Shown one piece after another: positions 58,157-64,000 of a stretch of 64,000 bases of DNA. The translations under genes were made by a program, and so were the position numbers. Within the stretch, counting starts at the first letter, position 1. Each line of letters starts with the position of its first letter. The stretch comes from Clavibacter michiganensis (GTDB lineage Bacteria > Actinomycetota > Actinomycetes > Actinomycetales > Microbacteriaceae): NCBI RefSeq assembly GCF_002151125.1, contig NZ_MDJZ01000015.1, positions 62,001-126,000 of the forward strand, given 5' to 3'. The notes below the pieces were generated by a model. It saw only the letters and a program-made list of their open reading frames with translations, was not told the DNA's origin and ran no database searches.

Positions 58157-58648
58157 ATGCAGCAGTCCCCGGCCCTCGGTCTCCGTCGCGTGCTCTATCG
58201 CTGGCAGTTCGCCGCGGTCGCCGTCCTCCCCGCCTGGCTCCTCGTGGGCTGGGCGGCCTTCGGCTCGGGGGGATGGGAGCTCCTGCTCGTGATGCCCGCG
58301 GCGGTCGCCCTGGGGATCGCGCTGCTCGCCGCCCTCGGCCTCCTGCTGGCGCGCCGCTCCGTCCGCACCGCGCGCGCCGTGTCCCCGACGGACGCCGTCG
58401 CGATGGGCATCCTGACCCTCGCCGTGATCGGGACGGGCACCTACTCCGTCGTCAGCACCTGGTGCGCCGTGGTGGCGGCGATCGCGGCCGTCGCGCTCGT
58501 CGCGCTGGCCGTCCGGCAGCTGGTGACGGAGGCACGGCAGCGCATGGAGGAGGTCATGGCCGTCATCGAGCGGGACGCCCAGCCGCGCCCGCCCGAGTGG
58601 AAGGCCGCCGAGGGCCCCGACGCCGGGCGCACCATCCGGCTGGACTGA
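58157..58648 (+). CDS. Small membrane protein of unknown function
   Basis: 163 residues; family not recognised. Four hydrophobic segments: WQFAAVAVLPAWLLVGWAAF, LLLVMPAAVALGIALLAALG, VAMGILTLAVIGTGTYSVV and WCAVVAAIAAVALVALAV, then a cytoplasmic amphipathic helix (RQLVTEARQRMEEVMAVIER) and a short polar tail. Codon use and GC match neighbours, and a leaderless -10 fixes the ATG, so it is a real gene. It sits alone between divergent map and rplS. Confidence 0.82.
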   Translation: MQQSPALGLRRVLYRWQFAAVAVLPAWLLVGWAAFGSGGWELLLVMPAAVALGIALLAALGLLLARRSVRTARAVSPTDAVAMGILTLAVIGTGTYSVVSTWCAVVAAIAAVALVALAVRQLVTEARQRMEEVMAVIERDAQPRPPEWKAAEGPDAGRTIRLD

Positions 58649-58665
58649 TCCGCGCTCCCGGCGCT

Positions 58666-58695
58666 TTGCGCTCGACGCGCCCGAGGTGACAGAAT
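58666..58695 (+). promoter_or_regulatory. rplS promoter, TTGCGC-N18-CAGAAT
   Basis: A -35 like TTGCGC (58666-58671) and -10 CAGAAT (58690-58695), spacer 18. Predicted start near 58702, leader about 110 nt. Confidence 0.45.
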
Positions 58696-58703
58696 GGGCG
58701 ATC

Positions 58704-58772
58704 GTGCCTGCCGCCGACCCTGCCACGGGGGAGTCGGCCATCCATGCGGGCCGTTCCCCTTCCAGAACTTGA
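58704..58772 (+). CDS. Putative short ORF in the rplS leader
   Basis: 22 codons from a GTG 8 nt after the CAGAAT box, ending 40 nt before rplS. The first half overlaps a stem-loop GCCGAC...GTCGGC (58713-58738). Composition is not convincingly coding, and the -10 lacks the T, so this is the weakest of the upstream-ORF candidates. Confidence 0.2.
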   Translation: MPAADPATGESAIHAGRSPSRT

Positions 58773-58812
58773 TGCGCAGTCGACCCGTGGCGGTTGCAGA
58801 GAGCGGTACACC

Positions 58813-59157
58813 ATGCACATCCTCGATTCCGTCGACAAGGCGTCGCTGCGGTCGGACATCCCCGACTTCCGCGCCGGCGACACGGTCAAGGTCCACGTCA
58901 ACATCGTCGAGGGCAGCCGCTCGCGCATCCAGGTGTTCCAGGGCATCGTCATCGGCCGTCAGGGCGAGGGCGTCCGCGAGACGTTCTGCGTCCGCAAGGT
59001 CAGCTTCCAGGTCGGCGTCGAGCGCACCTTCCCGGTGCACTCCCCGGTCATCGACCACATCGAGGTCGTGACGCGCGGCGACGTGCGCCGCGCCAAGCTG
59101 TACTTCCTGCGCGACCTGCGCGGCAAGAAGGCGAAGATCAAGGAGAAGCGCTCCTAG
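58813..59157 (+). CDS. rplS: 50S ribosomal protein L19
   Basis: 114 residues. Seen: [60 protein letters not shown] and the basic C-terminus [15 protein letters not shown], all L19. ATG 58813 matches the family; the in-frame upstream ATG (58744) would add 23 unrelated residues. It has its own promoter and a terminator right after the stop, apart from the rpsP-trmD operon. Confidence 0.97.
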   Translation: MHILDSVDKASLRSDIPDFRAGDTVKVHVNIVEGSRSRIQVFQGIVIGRQGEGVRETFCVRKVSFQVGVERTFPVHSPVIDHIEVVTRGDVRRAKLYFLRDLRGKKAKIKEKRS

Positions 59158-59180
59158 CGCATCCCCACCTGTCATCCCAC

Positions 59181-59214
59181 TGAGCTCCCGGCGCATATGC
59201 TTGCCGGGAGCTCA
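59181..59214 (+). terminator. Terminator hairpin after rplS, with the lepB -10 in its loop
   Basis: Perfect 12-bp stem (59181-59192 with 59203-59214) closing a 10-nt loop that contains the palindrome GCATATGC. The loop carries TATGCT, the best -10 box for lepB. Confidence 0.75.
59196..59201 (+). promoter_or_regulatory. lepB -10 box, TATGCT
   Basis: TATGCT inside the rplS terminator loop; predicted start near 59208 leaves a 16-nt leader before the ATG at 59224. Confidence 0.5.
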
Positions 59215-59223
59215 GGCGGTTAA

Positions 59224-59976
59224 ATGACAGACAGCACGGCGCCCGTGGAGACGAGATCCTCGGGCAAGCACAGCGGCAGCGCGTCGCGCGGATGGAAGAC
59301 GTTCCTCCGGGACGTCCTCGTCATCTTCGTGGTCGCCCTGCTCGTCTCGATCCTGATCAAGGCGTTCCTGATCCGGTCGTTCTACATCCCGTCGTCCTCC
59401 ATGGAGGACACGCTGCAGATCAACGACCGCATCGTCGTGAACCAGCTCACGCCGCGCCTCATGCCGCTCGAGCGCGGGGACGTCGTCGTGTTCCGCGATC
59501 CGGGCGGCTGGCTCCTCCCGTCCCCCCAGGTCGACAAGCCCCCGATCGCGGCCGCCGTCGACTGGGCGCTCACCACCGTCGGGCTTTCCGCGTCGGACAG
59601 CAACGACCACCTCATCAAGCGCCTCATCGGGCTGCCGGGGGACCACGTCGTGTGCTGCAACTCGCTCGGGCAGATGAGCGTCAACGACGTCCCGCTGGAC
59701 GAGCCCTACCTGAAGCTCGTACCCGGAGACGCGAGGGCTTCGGACGACGACTTCGATGTCACGGTCCCCGCCGACTCGCTCTGGGTCATGGGCGACAACC
59801 GCGGCAACTCCGCCGACTCGCGCTACAACCAGGACGGTCCGACCAAGGGCTTCGTGCCGATCGACCACGTCGTCGGTCGCGCATTCGTGATCACCTGGCC
59901 CATCGACCGCTGGTCGATCCTCAGCGACCACCCCGAGACGTTCGGCGACGTGCCCGAAGCCGCTCCCGCGGGCTGA
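59224..59976 (+). CDS. lepB: Signal peptidase I
   Basis: 250 residues; membrane-bound serine protease that cleaves signal peptides outside the membrane. Seen: one transmembrane helix (DVLVIFVVALLVSILIKAFL, about 37-56), the nucleophile in IPSSSMEDTL (box B), NDRIVVNQL, the general-base Lys in HLIKRLIGLPGD and MGDNRGNSADSR (box E). A C-C pair (VVCCNSL) follows the base. Its TGA overlaps the rnhB ATG (TGATG). Confidence 0.96.
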   Translation: MTDSTAPVETRSSGKHSGSASRGWKTFLRDVLVIFVVALLVSILIKAFLIRSFYIPSSSMEDTLQINDRIVVNQLTPRLMPLERGDVVVFRDPGGWLLPSPQVDKPPIAAAVDWALTTVGLSASDSNDHLIKRLIGLPGDHVVCCNSLGQMSVNDVPLDEPYLKLVPGDARASDDDFDVTVPADSLWVMGDNRGNSADSRYNQDGPTKGFVPIDHVVGRAFVITWPIDRWSILSDHPETFGDVPEAAPAG

Positions 59977-60635
59977 TGCCGGTCGCTGACCCGACCCTCG
60001 AGCTCGAGCACGAGCTCCTCGGGGCGGGTGCGGTGCTGGTGATCGGCTGCGACGAGGTGGGCCGCGGCGCCCTCGCCGGGCCGGTCGCGGTGGGCATGGC
60101 GGCGCTCGGCCTCGATGCCGGCGCGTTCCCGGCGGGGCTGCGCGACTCGAAGATGCTGAGCGAGAAGCGCCGCGAGGCCCTGCACCCCCGGGTGTCCGAG
60201 TGGGTGCGCCACTCCGCGGTCGGCATGGCCTCCGCCGAGGAGGTGGATGCCCTCGGGATCACGGCGTGCCTCGGCCTCGCCGGGCGACGCGCGCTCGTCG
60301 AGCTCCACCACCTCGGCGTGCCGCTCCTCGACAGCGTCGTGCTCCTCGACGGATCGCACGACTGGCTCACCCCCGCGCTCGCGCATCCGGTGCCGGTGCG
60401 GCTGCGCGTCAAGGCGGACCGCGACTGCGCCTCGGTGGCGGCGGCGTCCGTGCTGGCGAAGGTGCACCGGGACCGCCTCATGGTCGCCTGGCACGAGGAG
60501 TCGCCCGAGTACGGCTGGGCGGGGAACAAGGGCTACGGGAGCCGAGCCCACCTCGACGCGATCCGGGCCAGCGGGGCGTCGCGGATCCATCGGCGCACGT
60601 GGCTGGGCGGCGTGCTGGCCGCTCCCGTCGCCTGA
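59976..60635 (+). CDS. rnhB: Ribonuclease HII
   Basis: 219 residues; removes ribonucleotides and RNA primers from DNA. Seen: VIGCDEVGRGALAGPVAVG (D-E catalytic pair), LRDSKMLSEKRRE, KADRDCASVAAASVLAKVHRD with the further acidic ligand, and GNKGYGSRAHLDAI. Normal length, coupled to lepB. A terminator hairpin follows. Confidence 0.96.
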   Translation: MPVADPTLELEHELLGAGAVLVIGCDEVGRGALAGPVAVGMAALGLDAGAFPAGLRDSKMLSEKRREALHPRVSEWVRHSAVGMASAEEVDALGITACLGLAGRRALVELHHLGVPLLDSVVLLDGSHDWLTPALAHPVPVRLRVKADRDCASVAAASVLAKVHRDRLMVAWHEESPEYGWAGNKGYGSRAHLDAIRASGASRIHRRTWLGGVLAAPVA

Positions 60636-60650
60636 GGCCCACCTCGAGGG

Positions 60651-60674
60651 CGGCACCGTCGGACGACGGTGCCG
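60651..60674 (+). terminator. Terminator hairpin after rnhB
   Basis: 10-11 bp stem (CGGCACCGTCG with its complement) 15 nt after the rnhB stop. Confidence 0.7.
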
Positions 60675-60676
60675 TG

Positions 60677-60718
60677 CGGACGGCGCCGCCCGGACGGCGC
60701 CGCCCGGACGGCGGCGGT
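60677..60718 (+). repeat. Three 14-bp tandem repeats
   Basis: Two identical copies of CGGACGGCGCCGCC (60677-60690, 60691-60704) and a diverged third (60705-60718), between the rnhB terminator and the DUF2469 promoter. A small GC-rich satellite; no function suggested. Confidence 0.75.
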
Positions 60719-60730
60719 CACGGGGGCGGT

Positions 60731-60736
60731 TAGGAT
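60731..60736 (+). promoter_or_regulatory. -10 box TAGGAT for the DUF2469 gene
   Basis: TAGGAT ends 9 nt before the ATG at 60746; leaderless or nearly so. Confidence 0.55.
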
Positions 60737-60745
60737 CGACGGACC

Positions 60746-61069
60746 ATGGATGACGACGAGTTCGAGGACTACGACCGCGAGGTGGAGCTGGCGCTCTACC
60801 GGGAGTACCGGGACATCGTGTCCCAGTTCAAGTACGTGGTCGAGACCGAGCGGCGCTTCTACCTCGCCAACGAGGTCGAGCTCGTGCGGCGCGACACGGA
60901 GCACGACTTCTACTTCGAGCTGAGCATGACCGACGTGTGGGTCTGGGACGTCTACCGCTCCGACCGGTTCGTGAAGTCCGTCCGGGTCCTCACCTTCAAG
61001 GACGTGAACGTCGAAGAGCTGTCGGCGAAGGAGTTCGAGCTCCCCAAGGAGCTCGCCATCGACGAGTAG
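60746..61069 (+). CDS. DUF2469-family protein
   Basis: 107 residues, highly conserved among actinobacteria and always next to rnhB/yraN; role unknown. Seen: the acidic N-terminus [39 protein letters not shown] and [20 protein letters not shown]. Soluble, acidic and aromatic-rich. Complete, with the usual family length. Confidence 0.93.
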   Translation: MDDDEFEDYDREVELALYREYRDIVSQFKYVVETERRFYLANEVELVRRDTEHDFYFELSMTDVWVWDVYRSDRFVKSVRVLTFKDVNVEELSAKEFELPKELAIDE

Positions 61070-61179
61070 GGCTCCTCCCGGATCCCTCCCCAGGCAGCCG
61101 GTCGGAGCCCACCCCACGGCCTGGTGCTGCGGGCACGCCCATGCGGACGCCGTCGCGCATCCTCCTCGTGGAGGTGCGC

Positions 61180-61536
61180 ATGACACGCGAGCAGGACCTG
61201 GGACGACGCGGCGAGGAGCTCGCCGCGCGACATCTGATCGGGCGCGGCTACGCGCTCGTCGAGCGCAACTGGCGGTGCCGCGAGGGCGAGATCGACCTCG
61301 TGATGACGCACGCGGGGACGACCGTCCTCGTGGAGGTCAAGACCCGGGCGGGGCTCGGCTACGGGCATCCGCTCGAGGCGGTCACGCGCGCGAAGGCCGC
61401 GCGGCTGCGGACCCTCGCGGGCCTCTGGTGCGAGGCCCACCCGGAGCGCCGCGGTCCCGTGCGGATCGATGTCGTCGGCGTGGTGTGGCCGCGAGGCGGG
61501 CAGCCGTCGGTCGAGGTCGTGCGGAGCGCCTGCTGA
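61180..61536 (+). CDS. YraN-family (UPF0102) putative endonuclease
   Basis: 118 residues with a Holliday-resolvase-like restriction-endonuclease fold. Seen: [20 protein letters not shown], then [13 protein letters not shown] and [14 protein letters not shown], giving the E, D and E-x-K catalytic set. ATG 61180 has GGAGG 5 nt upstream. Overlaps comM by TGATG. Role in recombination or transformation is suspected in relatives, not proven. Confidence 0.92.
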   Translation: MTREQDLGRRGEELAARHLIGRGYALVERNWRCREGEIDLVMTHAGTTVLVEVKTRAGLGYGHPLEAVTRAKAARLRTLAGLWCEAHPERRGPVRIDVVGVVWPRGGQPSVEVVRSAC

Positions 61537-63086
61537 TGGCGGTCGGCCGTACTCTGGCCGTCGCCCTCTCCGGCCTCGACGGGGCGCTCGTCGACGTGGA
61601 GGCGGACATCACGAGCCAGCTCCCCGGCTTCGTGCTCATCGGGCTGCCGGATGCCGCGCTCAGCCAGGCACGCGAGCGGGTCCGAGCGGCCACGGGCAAC
61701 GCGGGATGCGAGTTCCCGGTCCGCCGTGTCACCGTCAACCTCTCGCCCGCCGTCCTGCCGAAGCACGGGTCCGGCTTCGACCTCGCGATCGCCCTGGCGG
61801 TGCTCGCCGCGGGAGGGTCGGTGTCGGCCGAGTCGGTGGCGGGAACGGTCCACCTCGGCGAGCTGGGTCTCGACGGGAGGCTGCGGCCGACGCACGGCAT
61901 CCTGCCCGCGGTGCTCGCGGCACGTCGTGCCGGAGTGCGCCGGGTCATGGTGCCGCGCTGCCATGCGGACGAGGCGTCCCTCGTGCCGGACATGCGCGTG
62001 ATCGCCGTGGCGGGGCTCCGGGACGCGGCGATCCATCACGGTGCGGAGCTCGAGCCGGAGGAGGACGACAGGCCACCGGTCGCCGTCACGGGAGCCGCGT
62101 CGACGCGGCTGCTGGGGGGTCCGGAGCCCGCGGAGCCCTGCCTGGGCGACGTCGTGGGCAACGAGGAGGCCGTGGAGGCGCTCGTGATCGCGGCGGCGGG
62201 CGGGCACCACATGTTCCTGCTCGGGCCGCCCGGCGCGGGGAAGACCATGCTCGCGCAGCGGCTCCCCGGCCTGCTGCCCGACCTCGACGAGGAGGCGGCG
62301 CTGGAGGTCGGCTGCATCCGCTCGCTGTGCGGTGAGAGGCTGGGGCCCGAGCTGCCCGTGCGACCGCCCCTGGAGGCGCCGCACCACACCGCGAGCGCCG
62401 CCGGCATCGTCGGTGGAGGCAGCGGCCGGATCCGTCCGGGCGCGGCCGTGCGCGCCAGCGGGGGAGTCCTCTTCCTCGACGAGGCGCCGGAGTTCGCGGG
62501 TGCCGTGCTGGACTGCCTCCGCCAGCCGCTGGAGTCGGGCGTCATCAGCATCCACCGCGCCAACGGGGTCGCGCACTTCCCGGGACGCTTCCAGCTCGTG
62601 ATGGCCGCCAATCCGTGCCCGTGCGGTTCGTACGGCGTCGCGGGCTCCGACTGCTCCTGCCCGCCCCAGGCGCGCCGACGATACCTGGCGCGACTCTCCG
62701 GACCGCTCATGGACCGCATGGACATCCGGCTCGGCGTCCGCAGGGTCACGACGGCCGTGCACCTGGCCGCGGGTGACGCGCCGCGCGTCACGACCGCGCT
62801 GGCCCGTGAGCGGGTCGCCGCCGCCCGTGCGGCCGCCGCGGAGCGATGGGCCGCGACGCCGTGGCGCACCAACGCCCACGTCTCCGGCACCTGGTTGCGG
62901 CGCGAGGCGCGCGTCGCCCGGGGCGCGACGGCGGCTCTCGACCGGGCGCTGGACCGCGGGCTCCTCACCATGCGCGGCTACGACCGCGTCCTCCGGATCG
63001 GATGGACGCTGGCGGACCTGGACGGGGCGTCGAGCCCGGATGCGGACCACCTGGGTCGGGCGCTCCTGCTGCGAGGCGCGTCGTGA
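61536..63086 (+). CDS. comM: ComM/YifB-family Mg-chelatase-like AAA+ ATPase
   Basis: 516 residues. Order seen: Lon-like N-terminal domain (LPGFVLIGLPDAALSQARERVRAA), Walker A MFLLGPPGAGKTMLAQRLPG, GVLFLDEAPEFAGAVLDCLR (Walker B), Cys-rich NPCPCGSYGVAGSDCSCPP and a C-terminal helical domain. In Vibrio ComM is a hexameric branch-migration helicase for integration of transforming DNA. Lies between yraN and dprA with overlapping starts (TGATG at both ends), so the three form one unit. Confidence 0.93.
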   Translation: MAVGRTLAVALSGLDGALVDVEADITSQLPGFVLIGLPDAALSQARERVRAATGNAGCEFPVRRVTVNLSPAVLPKHGSGFDLAIALAVLAAGGSVSAESVAGTVHLGELGLDGRLRPTHGILPAVLAARRAGVRRVMVPRCHADEASLVPDMRVIAVAGLRDAAIHHGAELEPEEDDRPPVAVTGAASTRLLGGPEPAEPCLGDVVGNEEAVEALVIAAAGGHHMFLLGPPGAGKTMLAQRLPGLLPDLDEEAALEVGCIRSLCGERLGPELPVRPPLEAPHHTASAAGIVGGGSGRIRPGAAVRASGGVLFLDEAPEFAGAVLDCLRQPLESGVISIHRANGVAHFPGRFQLVMAANPCPCGSYGVAGSDCSCPPQARRRYLARLSGPLMDRMDIRLGVRRVTTAVHLAAGDAPRVTTALARERVAAARAAAAERWAATPWRTNAHVSGTWLRREARVARGATAALDRALDRGLLTMRGYDRVLRIGWTLADLDGASSPDADHLGRALLLRGAS

Positions 63087-64000
63087 TGGCCGCCGGCGAC
63101 GGCGGCGTCGCCGGACCGGGCGCGGCACGTGCGCGCGCCGTCGCCCGCCTCGGCCTGCCGGCGCGCGACATGGACGAGCTGGTCGCCGCGCTCCGACCCC
63201 GACCCGGAGGCTCGGGGGAGGAGATGGACGACGAGGACGGCGTGGATGTGGCAGCGCGCTGCACCTGGTCCGGCATCGCCGAGCCGGGCGACCGCGTCGC
63301 CGGCGCGGTGATCGGCGTGCTCGGCGCGGGCGCCGCTCTCGCCGCCGTGGTCGACGGCTTCACCGCCGATGCCGTCGTGGGGGCGATGCTCGAGGCCGGC
63401 CTCGACCTGCAGGAGGACGGTCGCGCCGCGCTCCTCGGCGAGATCGACGGGGCGCTGCAGCGCTGGCGGCCCCGCGTCGTTCGAACGGAGGCGCTGGCGC
63501 GGCTGCACGCCGCGCGCGCGGTGGGCGCCCGCGTCCTGGTTCCGGGTGATCCGCACTGGCCCGTCGGCGCGGACGACCTGGGGCCGCACGCGCCGCTCGT
63601 GCTCTGGTGCACCGGCGCTCCGGCAGCGCTGGCCGCGCTGCCGAGGTCCGTGGCCATCGTGGGAGCGCGCGCGGCCACGGGGTACGGCGAGCACGTCACC
63701 GCGGAGCTGGCCGCCGGCCTCGTCGACCGCGGTGTGGCGGTCGTCTCCGGCGGCGCCTACGGCATCGACGGCGCCGCGCACCGCGCCGCGGTCGGGTCCT
63801 CGGGTCGGACGGTCGCGTTCCTGGCCGGCGGGGTCGACCGCCTGTACCCGCCCGGCCACACGGAGCTGTTCGCCCGGATGCGACGGGACGGGGCGGTGGT
63901 CTCCGAGCTTCCCTGCGGGGCGTCACCGACCCGATGGCGGTTCCTCCTCCGCAACCGGCTCATCGCGGCGGTCAGCGCGGCCACCGTCGTGGTCGAGGCG
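63086..64000 (+). CDS. dprA: DNA-processing protein DprA, 5' part
   Basis: First 305 codons; the frame is open at the window end. DprA loads RecA on incoming single-stranded DNA. Seen: an N-terminal helical part (about 1-170), then the Rossmann-like core: SVAIVGARAATGYGEHVTAE, SGGAYGIDGAAHRAAV, FLAGGVDRLYPPGHTEL and FLLRNRLIAAVSAATVVVEA. ATG overlaps the comM stop. The N-terminal 60 residues are Gly/Ala/Asp-rich and poorly conserved, so a later start is possible. Confidence 0.93.
   Translation, partial: MAAGDGGVAGPGAARARAVARLGLPARDMDELVAALRPRPGGSGEEMDDEDGVDVAARCTWSGIAEPGDRVAGAVIGVLGAGAALAAVVDGFTADAVVGAMLEAGLDLQEDGRAALLGEIDGALQRWRPRVVRTEALARLHAARAVGARVLVPGDPHWPVGADDLGPHAPLVLWCTGAPAALAALPRSVAIVGARAATGYGEHVTAELAAGLVDRGVAVVSGGAYGIDGAAHRAAVGSSGRTVAFLAGGVDRLYPPGHTELFARMRRDGAVVSELPCGASPTRWRFLLRNRLIAAVSAATVVVEA

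Overview
The window is ordinary chromosomal core from a very GC-rich actinobacterium, most likely a Microbacteriaceae member close to Clavibacter (inference). The evidence is a Kgd-type 2-oxoglutarate enzyme, a SigR/RsrA-like pair, an EPSP synthase-SigR junction, the order recG-coaD-DUF177-rpmF-rnc-mutM-smc-ftsY-ffh, the order rpsP-khpA-rimM-trmD / rplS-lepB-rnhB-DUF2469-yraN-comM-dprA, heavy GTG/TTG start use and TANNNT -10 boxes. I see no rRNA, tRNA, CRISPR array, insertion sequence, prophage or plasmid function. No gene-free stretch exceeds 300 bases; the longest gaps (6335-6540 and 13404-13609) hold promoters.

Layout. 1-2.4 kb: 5' part of aroA, sigR-rsrA and a GNAT acetyltransferase. 2.5-13 kb: kgd, guaB1, two CNNM/CorC-type transporters, an old-yellow-enzyme reductase, nnrD and a membrane-anchored YceI protein. 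13.6-19.2 kb: a thiamine-binding protein, an MFS exporter and a minus-strand two-component cluster with two LuxR-type regulators, one clear histidine kinase and one kinase-like membrane protein of unknown role. 19.3-25.6 kb: metY-metX, an SDR, a TetR regulator and an overlapping TerC-PP2C pair. 25.7-32.2 kb: leuC-leuD-murA, then plsC-gpsA-ddl. 32.2-42.7 kb: glycosyltransferase, DUF3515 lipoprotein, thiL, rsmD, the MoxR-DUF58-transglutaminase trio, recG. 42.7-52.1 kb: coaD, DUF177, rpmF, rnc, mutM, smc, ftsY, ffh. 52.3-64 kb: VOC protein, MarP-type protease, GCS2-type ligase, the ribosome-maturation operon, map, a small membrane protein, rplS, lepB, rnhB, DUF2469, yraN, comM and the 5' part of dprA.

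The most interesting layer is expression control. About nineteen genes have a TANNNT -10 box 6-9 nt before the start codon, so their mRNAs should be leaderless. Applying the same rule exposes short leaderless upstream ORFs that are not the annotated gene: a 32-codon proline-rich one with a rare-codon cluster whose stop overlaps the TTG start of a CNNM-type Mg/Co transporter gene, a 17-codon one joined by GTGA to rsmD, a 27-codon one overlapping the kgd start, and a 10-codon one before leuC. SigR-type promoters (GGAAT-N17/18-GTT) lie before sigR, across the aroA start codon, and before leuC. The divergent thiL and DUF3515 genes share one TA step between two opposed -10 boxes. The palindrome GGATCC is far more common than composition predicts. 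All positions come from reading the sequence; family assignments come from motifs and synteny, not from database searches.
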